A program made the position numbers and the translations under genes. Of a DNA stretch of 64,000 bases, positions 43,827 through 52,848 are shown in pieces (positions within the stretch are counted from its first letter, which is position 1; every line of letters starts with the position of its first letter). Source of the stretch: Bacilli bacterium (GTDB lineage Bacteria; Bacillota_I; Bacilli_A; RFN20; CAG-449). The stretch is from the NCBI GenBank assembly GCA_900755065.1, contig CAAEFC010000006.1, positions 62,001-126,000 of the forward strand, in the 5' to 3' direction. Under the pieces are notes generated by a model. It worked only from the letters and a program-made list of their open reading frames with translations, searched no databases and was not told the DNA's origin.

Positions 43827-44533
43827 CGCTTTTCCTTTTTACCTTTACCGAAAAACATCAGACCAAAAGCAATCAGAAGCAACAGGCAGGAAATCCAGAT
43901 CGTCCGGAATCCGAATGCGGCGATCAGACTTCCTCCGATTCCGGCTCCTAAACCGAAAAGAACGATGAGGGCGAAGTAACAGAAGGCTTTCCGAAGTTCG
44001 GATTTTTTTCCTATGCGCGCGAAAGAGCAGAGCGCGTCCACGCCGCTTCTCAGGTTTCCGATGCACATCGTGCTGGCAAACGGATGCCCTTCGACTTTCC
44101 GGAAAGCCTGCACCTGCATGGCGCAGGAAAAGGAGACCAATGCGTTGGCGAGTACGTCGAGCGTATCGGGAAGAAAACCGACGGCAAAGAGCAAGGCGAT
44201 TTCCGCGATCAGAACGACTTGCCGCCAGTGGAGAAAGCCACGATTGGAAAAGAGCGATCGGATTCCTTCGCACGCGGCCACGCCGAAGGCGAAAGAAAGA
44301 AGGGGAATCAGGTAGCGGACGATCGTCGCGCCGTCTTGTTCAAAGATGCCCTGACTGAGCAAAATGACGTTTCCCGTCTGCGCGTTGGCAAAAACTTTTC
44401 CGCGCGAAAAATAGGTATAGGCGTCCTGCAAACCGCCGGAAAGCGAAAGAAAGGCGACGGTCAGAAACGATTCCGACATCTGCCCGACGGATTTTTTCCG
44501 AGCGGGCGTTTCTTTTGCGTTCGTTTCTTCCAT
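43823..44533 (-). CDS. YoaK/DUF1275 family membrane protein
   Basis: 236 residues with about six membrane segments. The family's GGLQDAYTYFSRGKVFANAQ then TGNVILL, and the later MQVQAFRKVEGHPFASTMC with GNLR, are plain. Function is unknown. AGGAGG ahead of the ATG. Single gene on this strand. Confidence 0.9.
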   Translation of the reverse strand: MEETNAKETPARKKSVGQMSESFLTVAFLSLSGGLQDAYTYFSRGKVFANAQTGNVILLSQGIFEQDGATIVRYLIPLLSFAFGVAACEGIRSLFSNRGFLHWRQVVLIAEIALLFAVGFLPDTLDVLANALVSFSCAMQVQAFRKVEGHPFASTMCIGNLRSGVDALCSFARIGKKSELRKAFCYFALIVLFGLGAGIGGSLIAAFGFRTIWISCLLLLIAFGLMFFGKGKKEKR

Positions 44534-44696
44534 TCGTCTTCCTCCTTTCCTGATCCTCGATTATTGTAGTCGATGCTTTCGGGGAAATCAACCGATGAAT
44601 CCGGAGAGGATTCCTTTTTTCGACGGCATTTCCGTTTCATCGCGCGGAGATTCACGCAGTTGGCCGAAATCTCTTTTCAAAGTCGACGGAAAAGGC

Positions 44697-44908
44697 TATA
44701 ATGAATTCGATCGTTTGACGAAAGCCCAATGAAGCGTTTCCGTTCAGAGAGAGTCTGGCTGGTGAAAAGACTCGGCTGACCTTCATGCGCCACTTTCCAG
44801 ATTCCGGGTAATTCCGGCGTTGACTGCGTTAAGGTCGCAAGCAAGTGCAATTCGGTTGAATTGAATCAGGATGGTACCGCGAGAATTCGTTCCTGTGAGG
44901 TACTTTTT
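44697..44908 (+). promoter_or_regulatory. T-box riboswitch controlling alaS, with promoter and terminator
   Basis: TATAAT at 44697-44702. Stem I base GAGTCTGG (44751-44758) pairs with CCAGATTC (44797-44804). A GCC alanine codon followed by A at 44789-44791 is the likely specifier. Stem III is CAATTC-GGTT-GAATTG (44848-44863). The T-box sequence is aatcaggatggtaccgcg; its TGGT (44872-44875) can pair with the ACCA end of tRNA-Ala. The terminator (GTACC ... GGTAC, then seven T) overlaps the antiterminator. Uncharged tRNA-Ala should turn alaS on. Stem I is unusually short (~54 bases). Confidence 0.88.
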
Positions 44909-44931
44909 TTATGTTTGAGGAGGAATTTGAG

Positions 44932-47544
44932 ATGAAATTCATGACATCGACGGAAATCAGAAACACCTGGCTGAATTTCTTTAAAGAAAGGGGGCATTAC
45001 ATCGAGCCGAGCGCGAGTCTAATTCCGCACGACGACCCGACGTTACTTTGGATCAATGCCGGGGTCGCGGCGTTGAAAAAGTATTTCGACGGAAGCGAAA
45101 TCCCGACGCACACCCGGATCACCAATGCCCAGAAAGCAATCCGGACCAACGATATCGACAATGTCGGCAAGACGGCCAGACATCATACCTTTTTCGAAAT
45201 GCTCGGAAATTTCTCGATCGGGGATTATTTCCGTGCGGAAGTGATTCCGTGGGCTTTTGAATTGCTGACCGATCCGAAGTACTTCGGTCTGGACAAGGAT
45301 CGCCTCTACGTTACGGTGTATCCGGACGATGCGGAAAGCCAGAAACTCTGGGTCCGATGCGGCATCGATCCGAAGCATCTGATCCCTCTGAAAGACAACT
45401 TCTGGGAAATCGGGGAAGGCCCGTGCGGACCGGATACCGAAATTTTCTTCGACAGGGGCGAAAAATACGATCCGGAGAATCTGGGAATCCGCCTCCTCAA
45501 AGAGGATATCGAGAACGACCGGTATATCGAAATCTGGAACATCGTGTTTTCGACGTTCAACGCCGAAACCGGCGTGGAAAGAAAGAATTACAAGGAACTT
45601 CCGTCCAAGAACATCGACACCGGCGCGGGTCTGGAACGGCTGTGCTGCATTCTTCAAGATACGGAAACCAACTTTGAAACCGATCTGTTCTATCCTTACA
45701 TCGAGCAGGTCGAACGGATCGCGGATAAAAAATACGAAGGCGAAAACAAAATGGCTTACCGCGTCATCGCCGATCATATTCGCGCCTGCACGTTCGCACT
45801 GGCCGACGGCGCTTCCTTTTCCAACGAAGGAAGAGGATACGTGCTTCGGAGAATTCTCCGGCGAGCCGTCCGTTACGGACGGAAATTGGGCATTACCCGT
45901 CCGTTTATGCATGAACTGGTGGGAACCGTCTGCAAGGTGATGGAAGGCTATTATCCGTATCTGAACGAAAAGAAGGAGCGGATCGCGAAGATGATCGAAG
46001 CGGAAGAAGAAAAATTCGCATTGACGCTGAATTCGGGCGAACAGATGCTAAGAAAGAAACTGGAAGAAGTCGATCTTTTAAGCGGCGAAACGGCGTTCAG
46101 GCTCTACGATACGTTCGGTTTTCCGATCGAACTGACGGAGGAAATCTGCGCCGAACAGGGTAAAAAAGTCGATATCGAAGGATTTAAGACGGAAATGAAC
46201 CGGCAAAGGGAAAGAGCCCGGAGCGCGCGAGGCGAAGCACAGTCTTTCAACCGTCAGTCCAAAGACCTGCTGGAATTCACCGCGCCTTCCGAATTCATCT
46301 ATTCGACTTACGAACCGATGCAGGCGAAAGTCATCGGATTATTCAAAGACGGCGTGAAGACGGACGTGCTGGACGACGAGGGCGAAGTCGTATTCGACAA
46401 GACCAATTTCTACGCCACCAGCGGCGGTCAGATCGCCGATATCGGGACGATTGAAAACGAAACCTGCTCCGCGACCGTGAGCGGCGTGGAAAAAGCCGCG
46501 CACAAGCAACACCTGCACAGCGTGAAAGTGCAGTTCGGTTCGATCCGGATCGGCGATACATTCACCTTGATCGTCGATGCTGAGCGGCGAAAGAGCATCA
46601 TGCGCAACCACAGCGCGGTGCACCTGCTTCAAAAGGCGCTTCGGGTGGTTCTCGGCGATCACGTTCATCAGGAAGGATCGTACGTTTCCGATACGGTGGT
46701 TCGTTTCGACTTCGCGCATTACGAAAAGATGACCGCCTTGCAATTGCGTCAGGTCGAAAAGACGGTGAACGAATACATTGCGCGCGGGTTGAAGGTGGAA
46801 ACGAAGATTCTGCCTCTGGCGGAAGCGAAAAAACTGGACGCGATGGCGCTTTTCGACGAAAAATACGGCGATTACGTCCGCGTCGTCGATATGGGAGGCG
46901 AGTCCGTGGAATTCTGCGGAGGAACGCACGTGTCGAACACGAGAGAAATCGGGCTTTTCGCTATCGTCTACGAGGAATCGATCGCGGCCGGCGTCAGGAG
47001 AATCGAAGGAAGATGTTCGCTTTCCGCTTACGAATGGCTGAAACAGAAAGAGGTCGCGCTTCAAGCCGTCGCCGATCAGTTGAAATGCTCTTCCTATGGC
47101 GAAGTGCCTTCGAAAATCCGTCAGTTGAACGAGGAGATCGCTTCGTTACGAAAAGGAAACGCGGAATTGAATCAGAAACTCTCGGGACTTGAATCGAAAG
47201 CGATCAGGGATGAGTTTCAAGAAACAGAAGGCGTACATGTCCTTCTGAAAAAAGTCGTCGACTACGACAAGGATCGCTTCCTCGCCCTGTTCGATTCGCT
47301 GAAAACCTGCTATGATCCTTCGATCGTTCTTCTGGCCAACGTCGGTAAGGACCGCGTTCAGTTCATCGCTGCGGTCAGCCCGTCGTTAACGGACCGCTAT
47401 TCAGCCGGGAATCTGATCCGGATCGTCACCGCCGCCTGCGGCGGTTCCGGAGGCGGAAGAAAAGAATTCGCCCAAGGCGGAGGAAAAGACGGAAGCCAGG
47501 TCGAAAAGGCCTTCGATCTCGTCCGGAAGGAATTGCAGAAATGA
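44932..47544 (+). CDS. alaS: Alanyl-tRNA synthetase
   Basis: 870 residues from ATG 44932, placed 9 bases after GAGGAGG; the ATG at 44911 sits in the T-box terminator tail and is unlikely. Catalytic core: FFKERGHYIEPSASLIP-type start, WINAGV, NAQKAIRTNDIDNVG, HHTFFEMLGNFS (motif 1-2), and the ADGASFSNEGRGYVLRRILR block. Editing domain with HSAVHLL (zinc HxxxH) and CGGTHV. C-Ala domain with a Gly-rich GGSGGGRKEFAQGGG, as in AlaRS. Complete. Overlaps ruvX by 4 bases. Confidence 0.97.
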   Translation: MKFMTSTEIRNTWLNFFKERGHYIEPSASLIPHDDPTLLWINAGVAALKKYFDGSEIPTHTRITNAQKAIRTNDIDNVGKTARHHTFFEMLGNFSIGDYFRAEVIPWAFELLTDPKYFGLDKDRLYVTVYPDDAESQKLWVRCGIDPKHLIPLKDNFWEIGEGPCGPDTEIFFDRGEKYDPENLGIRLLKEDIENDRYIEIWNIVFSTFNAETGVERKNYKELPSKNIDTGAGLERLCCILQDTETNFETDLFYPYIEQVERIADKKYEGENKMAYRVIADHIRACTFALADGASFSNEGRGYVLRRILRRAVRYGRKLGITRPFMHELVGTVCKVMEGYYPYLNEKKERIAKMIEAEEEKFALTLNSGEQMLRKKLEEVDLLSGETAFRLYDTFGFPIELTEEICAEQGKKVDIEGFKTEMNRQRERARSARGEAQSFNRQSKDLLEFTAPSEFIYSTYEPMQAKVIGLFKDGVKTDVLDDEGEVVFDKTNFYATSGGQIADIGTIENETCSATVSGVEKAAHKQHLHSVKVQFGSIRIGDTFTLIVDAERRKSIMRNHSAVHLLQKALRVVLGDHVHQEGSYVSDTVVRFDFAHYEKMTALQLRQVEKTVNEYIARGLKVETKILPLAEAKKLDAMALFDEKYGDYVRVVDMGGESVEFCGGTHVSNTREIGLFAIVYEESIAAGVRRIEGRCSLSAYEWLKQKEVALQAVADQLKCSSYGEVPSKIRQLNEEIASLRKGNAELNQKLSGLESKAIRDEFQETEGVHVLLKKVVDYDKDRFLALFDSLKTCYDPSIVLLANVGKDRVQFIAAVSPSLTDRYSAGNLIRIVTAACGGSGGGRKEFAQGGGKDGSQVEKAFDLVRKELQK

Positions 47545-47987
47545 TCGGCAAGGTTCTCGGTCTGGATTTAGGGGAGAAGAGTCTGGGAATCGCCGAATCC
47601 GATCTGATGGGCGTGATCGCTTCCGGCGTGGAAAACTATCGTTTCGATTCGATGCAGTTCGACGGCGCTATCGAGCGCGTGCGCTTTTATTGTCAGAGGG
47701 ACGGCATTCGCGAAATCGCGCTGGGACTACCGCTTCACATGTCCGGAGAAGAATCCGATCATTCCCGGATGTGCCGTCAGTTCAAAGAAAAACTGGAAAA
47801 GGAAATCCCGGGCGTCCAGGTGATTCTGATCGACGAAAGGTGGACGACGAAACAGGCCTCGCGCTACTTGCTCGAAGCCGATCTTTCCAGAGGAAAAAGA
47901 AAAAAAGTCATCGACAAAATGTCGGCTGTGTGCATTCTGGAAGCGTATCTGCCGATGAGAAAGCAGGTGAACGAACGTGAAGAATGA
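47541..47987 (+). CDS. ruvX: Pre-16S rRNA nuclease / Holliday junction resolvase-like YqgF
   Basis: 148 residues. VLGLDLGEKSLGIAESD opening with catalytic Asp, IALGLPLHMSGEESDHS, and IDERWTTKQASRYL with the acidic Glu-Arg. RNase H-like fold involved in 16S rRNA 5' maturation. The alaS-ruvX-DUF1292 order is conserved in Firmicutes, but the usual IreB gene between alaS and ruvX is missing. Confidence 0.93.
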   Translation: MIGKVLGLDLGEKSLGIAESDLMGVIASGVENYRFDSMQFDGAIERVRFYCQRDGIREIALGLPLHMSGEESDHSRMCRQFKEKLEKEIPGVQVILIDERWTTKQASRYLLEADLSRGKRKKVIDKMSAVCILEAYLPMRKQVNEREE

Positions 47988-48222
47988 AGAGACGATCGCG
48001 CTGATCGACGAAAAGGGAAACCGAAAGGATCTGAAAATCTATTTTACCTATCACAGCGACCGCTTTGATCGGGATTACGTGATCTTCTTCGATCCCGACG
48101 ATCCGGATCATCTTCTGGCCGGTTACGCGGACGAAGAGGGAAACCTGTCGGACATCGAAAGCGACGAAGAGTACGACGAACTCGACGAAATCATCGAAGA
48201 ATTTCAGGAAAAGCAGGAATAA
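47977..48222 (+). CDS. DUF1292 family protein
   Basis: 81 residues from GTG 47977, overlapping ruvX by 11 bases. The body YFTYHSDRFDRDYVIFFDPD then DEEGNLSDIESDEEYDELDE is the usual acidic DUF1292 protein found downstream of ruvX. Function unknown. A terminator follows directly. Confidence 0.88.
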   Translation: MKNEETIALIDEKGNRKDLKIYFTYHSDRFDRDYVIFFDPDDPDHLLAGYADEEGNLSDIESDEEYDELDEIIEEFQEKQE

Positions 48223-48228
48223 GGAGGG

Positions 48229-48256
48229 GTCCGGGAAGTCGTTCCCGGACTTTTTT
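48229..48256 (+). terminator. Terminator of the alaS operon
   Basis: GTCCGGGAA-GTCG-TTCCCGGAC, nine perfect pairs, followed by six T. Confidence 0.95.
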
Positions 48257-48299
48257 GTTGCGTTTTTCAGCGAAAATTATCGGATTTTTTAAAATAATA

Positions 48300-48329
48300 T
48301 TGAAGAAAGCGTTTTCACGGAATTATAAT
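48300..48329 (+). promoter_or_regulatory. Promoter of the starch lipoprotein/amylase operon with CcpA-type cre site
   Basis: TTGAAG (48300-48305), 18-base spacer, TATAAT (48324-48329). The spacer holds AGAAAGCGTTTTCA (48304-48317), which matches the cre consensus TGWAANCGNTNWCA at every fixed position but the first. Binding of CcpA there would block the promoter when preferred sugars are present. Confidence 0.7.
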
Positions 48330-48360
48330 TAAAAAAGATTTTAAGAAAGGGGAAACTCTG

Positions 48361-49089
48361 ATGAGAAAGAAAATTTTTGTGATGAGTTTGCTGACGCTTT
48401 CTTTGCTCAACTTCACTTCGTGCGGCGGGGAAAAGAAAACGTCTTCGGGCGGAAGCGTCGAGTGCATCTCGTATCACGTTACGTACTATCTGAACGACGG
48501 TACGGATAAGGTCTATTATGAAACGGACGAAACATTCGGCTCGACGGTTACGCGGCCGGAAAATCCGAAGAGAGACGGATTCACGTTCCGGGGCTGGTGC
48601 GTCGATCCGGCGTGCTATATCACCTTTTCTCTCGATACGCCGATCAAAGCGGACACTTCGCTTTATGCCAAGTGGCTGGTGAATACGACGACCGATTCGT
48701 CCTCGTCGTCGGCGGGAACGGATTCTTCTTCCGCATCGTCTTCAAGCGATTCAAGCGGAACAACGCTCGGCGTGACCTATACCGTCGAAGGCATGCCGGA
48801 ATGGGTAACCAACGACGGTTGCGTGATCTTCGCCTGGGTTTGGAGCGTTACCAACATGGGAATGTGGGTCGATACCGTCTACACTTCGGAAACCTCTCTG
48901 ACGTTCACCATCGATGAAGCAATCACCGGCATGTTACTGGCGCGGTGCATTTCCGGGACAAGTCAGCCGGACTGGACGGTTCAGGGCGACGTTTCCGGAC
49001 GGATTTACAATCAGACGGAAAATATCGACGTTACGTCCGGGATTCTCACCTATACCTGTGCGTCCTGGAAAGAATACAATCCGAATTAG
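48361..49089 (+). CDS. Lipoprotein with InlB-type repeat, starch cluster
   Basis: 242 residues. Lipoprotein signal with lipobox FTSC (residues ~18-21). One InlB-type repeat (VTYYLNDGTDK...GFTFRGWCVDPACYITFSLD, then TSLYAKW). A Ser/Thr linker (SSSSSAGTDSSSASSSSDSS) follows, and then a ~105-residue beta-domain with many Trp (WVWSVTNMGMWV, PDWTVQG) that could bind glycans. Same plan as the start of the neighbouring amylase and of the frameshifted lipoprotein at 21.5 kb. First gene behind the cre-bearing promoter; 12 bases to the amylase gene. Confidence 0.75.
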   Translation: MRKKIFVMSLLTLSLLNFTSCGGEKKTSSGGSVECISYHVTYYLNDGTDKVYYETDETFGSTVTRPENPKRDGFTFRGWCVDPACYITFSLDTPIKADTSLYAKWLVNTTTDSSSSSAGTDSSSASSSSDSSGTTLGVTYTVEGMPEWVTNDGCVIFAWVWSVTNMGMWVDTVYTSETSLTFTIDEAITGMLLARCISGTSQPDWTVQGDVSGRIYNQTENIDVTSGILTYTCASWKEYNPN

Positions 49090-49101
49090 AGAAGGCCGAA
49101 G

Positions 49102-51729
49102 ATGAAAAAGAAATTCTTGTTTTTATCGGTTTTGGGCTTATCATTGAGCCTTTTGGGCGGATGCGGAAACGCTTCCGGGAATTCTACGGGTTCGTCGGGA
49201 GACAATTGCACGAATTCGGGGCCGGTTTACCGCGTATACTTTTATTCCAACGGCGGCTCGGCCGTCGATACGCTGGAAGTGGCCGCCGGTTCGACGGCGA
49301 CTAAACCGCAGGACCCGGTGCTTTCGGGAAAGACGTTTGAAGCCTGGTACACGACGAGCAACCTGACGGGGACGCCTTACGATTTTTCGCTTCCGGTCAA
49401 CTCGAATCTGGTGCTTTACGCGAAATGGTCGAGCATCTCTTCGGAAGAAATCGAAAAGTACGAGCGGGACTGGACGGAGAAATCCGAAGAAAACCATCTG
49501 TACATTCACTATCTCCGGTTCAATAACACGCCGGAAGAATACGAAGACTGGGACATCTGGTCCTGGCCTTACAGCGGAGACGGAACCAATTTCGATTTCG
49601 TCAAGGAAGGCGGACAGGTCGTCGTCGACGATCTGGGCGGGGCTTACGTCGACATCGATCTGACGAAAACGTATTCGCCGGCCGGCTGGCTCAACGGCGA
49701 CTATGTCGACGGACTCACGATGTCGTACATGACGAACGGCGAACTGGTTTCCAAAGTCGGATTCCAGATCGTCCTGAAAGAAACCCGTAGCAACGCCGAT
49801 TCGTATTGGAAAAACGACGGCGACGACAACTACATCACGATGAGCGAAAGCCGCTGGGATAACGGCTCGTATCACGTCTTCTGCGTGCAGAACAACGTGC
49901 CGAATTTCACGGCGCATTATTCGGCCGATCAGGCGGATAATCCTTACGATCACGACGACGGAAACAACGTTTCTGTATCCGATGTCGATTCCTCCGCGGC
50001 GGGCTACGGCGTCAGCGCTTCTTCTTCGGATTTCCGGAACAACGCCGGCATCGGCTATCAGGTGATGGTGGCTTCGTTCGCCGATTCCGACGGCGACGGC
50101 ATGGGCGATATTTACGGCATTACCAAAAAACTGGATTATCTGAAAGACAATCTGCACATCAACACGCTTTGGCTGACGCCGGTTCAACTTTCCGATTCGT
50201 ATCACGGCTATGACATCATCGATTACAAAGTCGTCGACCCGAAATTCGGAAGCAAGGTTTCGCCGAATACGACCGGCGGTCAGCCGGACGAAGAAAGCGC
50301 GATGAAAGATTACGAAGATCTTCTCCGCGAGGCCGAACAGAGGGATATCCGCGTGGTCATGGATCTCGTCATCAATCACACGTCGAAGAAGAACGTCTGG
50401 TTCATGAAATCGAGCCTTCTGGATCCGGAATATCGTTCGTTCTATCAATGGAAACGGACTTCGGAAGTCGGCGACAACAAGAACTGGCATTCGTATTCGA
50501 CCACGCCGTATTCTTACTACGGAAAATTCGCTTCGAGCATGCCGGAACTGAACTACGATTATCAGGGAACCCGCGACGCGATGGTCGACGTCGCCGAATT
50601 CTGGCTGGATAAGGGCGTTTCCGGATTCCGCATCGACGCGGTCAAACACGTCTACATGGCGGACGAAGTGACGAAAAACGCCGGAGACAAGGTGGTGGAA
50701 GACTACGACAGCGCGACGCAAACCGATTACTCTTCCAACCTGACCAAGAATATGAATTTCTTCCGCGAATTCAATGCCCGGATCAAGGCAAAGGACCCGG
50801 ACGCGATGATCGTCGGAGAGAATTTCGACGGCAACGCGGTCAACAACGTCGCGCCGTATTACGAAGGACTCGACTCGCTGTTCGATTTCTATACGTACTA
50901 TAAACTTTCCAACATCGCGATGACGGACAGCAAGATGGCGCAAGCCAACGTCATCTCCACCGGCGGGCAGAACTCCGGAAAATGGAATTTCCCGGGCGTT
51001 TACGCCGAATACAATTCCTACCGGAACAACGACGCGATCGAATCGGTGTTCACGTCGAACCACGACGTCTCCCGGGTGATGAACATGATGGCGGGCATGG
51101 CCGCGAACGCTGACGATCAGTCCGCGGGCACAGTCACCCTTTCCAACAGCGCGCTCGCCTTGGAAAGAGCCAAGTGCTATGCGACGGTGATGACGATGTT
51201 ACCGGGAATCACTTGGATCTATTACGGAGACGAACTGGGAATGACCAGCAACTTCGCCGACGGGGAAACGAAGACTTCGCCTCACGTCGACCGGTGGTAT
51301 CGTCAGCCGTATAAATTCGGAAACGAAGCCGCGGGCACGGCCGATAAGGACGGCGTCTATCAGACCGGATTCAACTTTACCGGCGGCGCCGGGTTCTCGA
51401 TCGGATACGACGATTACAACAAGACGGTTTTGAAAAGTGCCGAGGATCAGTTGAAAGACAGCGATTCGATGCTGTCCTATTACAGCCGGCTGACGGCATT
51501 GAAATCCTCTTCGAAAACGCTGATTTCCGGTTCCTATCAGGGAATCAGCGCTTCCAATTCGATCTTTGCCTTTTCGCGGACGTTAGGAGAGGAAACGTAT
51601 TCTATTTACGTCAATTTCTCTTCTTCCGCGGTCAGCGTGAGCCTTCCGTCCGGCACGCAGGTGATTCAGACGGGCAACGTCTCTTCTTCGAGTTTGGGCG
51701 CCCATTCCGCCGTAGTCATCAAGGGCTGA
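49102..51729 (+). CDS. Surface-anchored GH13 alpha-amylase/pullulanase-like lipoprotein
   Basis: 875 residues. Lipoprotein signal (lipobox LGGC), one InlB-type repeat ending NLVLYAKWS, then a CBM41/pullulanase-associated domain (HLYIHYLRFNNTPEEYEDWD, IWSWPYSGDG). A linker and the GH13 barrel follow: DLVINHTS, GFRIDAVKH with nucleophile Asp512, VGENFDG with acid Glu573, TSNHDVSR with Asp655. A C-terminal beta-sheet domain ends the protein. It should cut starch outside the cell; the products are then imported by the MalEFGK system and finished by the cytoplasmic GH13 enzyme. Confidence 0.92.
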   Translation: MKKKFLFLSVLGLSLSLLGGCGNASGNSTGSSGDNCTNSGPVYRVYFYSNGGSAVDTLEVAAGSTATKPQDPVLSGKTFEAWYTTSNLTGTPYDFSLPVNSNLVLYAKWSSISSEEIEKYERDWTEKSEENHLYIHYLRFNNTPEEYEDWDIWSWPYSGDGTNFDFVKEGGQVVVDDLGGAYVDIDLTKTYSPAGWLNGDYVDGLTMSYMTNGELVSKVGFQIVLKETRSNADSYWKNDGDDNYITMSESRWDNGSYHVFCVQNNVPNFTAHYSADQADNPYDHDDGNNVSVSDVDSSAAGYGVSASSSDFRNNAGIGYQVMVASFADSDGDGMGDIYGITKKLDYLKDNLHINTLWLTPVQLSDSYHGYDIIDYKVVDPKFGSKVSPNTTGGQPDEESAMKDYEDLLREAEQRDIRVVMDLVINHTSKKNVWFMKSSLLDPEYRSFYQWKRTSEVGDNKNWHSYSTTPYSYYGKFASSMPELNYDYQGTRDAMVDVAEFWLDKGVSGFRIDAVKHVYMADEVTKNAGDKVVEDYDSATQTDYSSNLTKNMNFFREFNARIKAKDPDAMIVGENFDGNAVNNVAPYYEGLDSLFDFYTYYKLSNIAMTDSKMAQANVISTGGQNSGKWNFPGVYAEYNSYRNNDAIESVFTSNHDVSRVMNMMAGMAANADDQSAGTVTLSNSALALERAKCYATVMTMLPGITWIYYGDELGMTSNFADGETKTSPHVDRWYRQPYKFGNEAAGTADKDGVYQTGFNFTGGAGFSIGYDDYNKTVLKSAEDQLKDSDSMLSYYSRLTALKSSSKTLISGSYQGISASNSIFAFSRTLGEETYSIYVNFSSSAVSVSLPSGTQVIQTGNVSSSSLGAHSAVVIKG

Positions 51730-51735
51730 AAATGA

Positions 51736-51764
51736 AACCGGTTCAAGCGGGAACCGGTTTTTTT
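51736..51764 (+). terminator. Terminator of the amylase operon
   Basis: AACCGGTTC-AAGCGG-GAACCGGTT with a seven-T run. Confidence 0.93.
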
Positions 51765-51833
51765 ACGGAATGAAAAAAGGAGAAAGCCGAAAGAGGAACG
51801 ATGGTTTTTATGGAATTCCGCCGCATTCTTTCT

Positions 51834-51839
51834 TATAAT
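51834..51839 (+). promoter_or_regulatory. Putative -10 of the holA-truB-ribF operon
   Basis: TATAAT lies 23 bases before holA; the -35 (about 51811) is poor. Confidence 0.45.
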
Positions 51840-51861
51840 GGAAAAGGAGAGAAGGAACGCT

Positions 51862-52848
51862 ATGATCTATCTGATTTACGGAGAGCAATTCCCTTTGGTC
51901 AAAAAGAGAGTCCGGAAACTGATCCGCACGCTTTTGCCTGACGGCGAAGACGAATTCAATTCCGTTCGTCTGAATGCCAAAGAGGTAACCGTTCAGGATA
52001 TCGTGTATGAATGCAGTCTTCTTCCGTTCGGCGCGCGGAAAGTGGTCCGGGTGGATAATCCGTATTTTCTAGGCAGCGTCAAAGAGAGAATCCCGATCGA
52101 AAAAGATCAGGATTACGACGTTTTGCTCGGTTACATCGCCAATTCCAATGCGGTCGTCGATCTGATCTTTGTTCTGGAAAGCAAGACGGTCAATAAAAAA
52201 AGCGAGATTTACAAAGCGATCGAAAAGAGGGGAAAAGTCCTATTTGAAGAGGGTTTGTCTCCCGAAGTTCTGGCGAAGACGGGAAAAGTTTACTTTGAAA
52301 AAAAGGGCGTGCGCATTACGCAGGAAGCGTTGGATCTTCTTCTGGAACGGGTCGGTAGCAACGTCACCGGATTCATTCAGGAGGCGGAAAAACTCGCCCT
52401 TTACAAGAAGGAAATCGATGTCGACGACGTTCATCTGATGGTGAATGTTCCTCCCGAGCAGAACGCGTTTCTCCTGTGCGACGCCTTGATCGGAAATCGG
52501 ATCGGAAAAGCGATTTCCGTATTTCGGGATTTGACGGCGTTAAAAGAAGAACCGGTCCGTCTGATCGCTCTTCTGGCCGGGCAGTTCCGGTTGCACGCGT
52601 GCGTGGCGTATCTGTACACGAAAGAAAAGAGGAGTCAGGAGGAGATCGCTTCGCAACTGAATGTGCATCCTTACCGGGTAAAACTGATGTGCCGGAATCT
52701 CGTCCGCATTTCCTACGATCGCCTGATCGAAGTGACGGAAAGGCTTTACGCGCTGGATCAGAAAATCAAAGCGATGGAAATCGATGCGACGACGGGACTG
52801 GAACTTTTTCTGGCGCGGTTTCCTTCTGTCGGGGAGAAAATTAGATGA
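51862..52848 (+). CDS. holA: DNA polymerase III delta subunit
   Basis: 328 residues from the ATG behind AAAGGAGAGAAGG; an ATG 24 bases upstream would overlap the -10. MIYLIYGEQFPLVKKRVRKL is the usual opening with a degenerate P-loop region. SNVTGFIQEAEKLALY and the three-helix C-domain (QEEIASQLNVHPYRVKL) fit HolA, the clamp-loader subunit that opens the beta ring. Overlaps truB by 4 bases. Confidence 0.9.
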   Translation: MIYLIYGEQFPLVKKRVRKLIRTLLPDGEDEFNSVRLNAKEVTVQDIVYECSLLPFGARKVVRVDNPYFLGSVKERIPIEKDQDYDVLLGYIANSNAVVDLIFVLESKTVNKKSEIYKAIEKRGKVLFEEGLSPEVLAKTGKVYFEKKGVRITQEALDLLLERVGSNVTGFIQEAEKLALYKKEIDVDDVHLMVNVPPEQNAFLLCDALIGNRIGKAISVFRDLTALKEEPVRLIALLAGQFRLHACVAYLYTKEKRSQEEIASQLNVHPYRVKLMCRNLVRISYDRLIEVTERLYALDQKIKAMEIDATTGLELFLARFPSVGEKIR

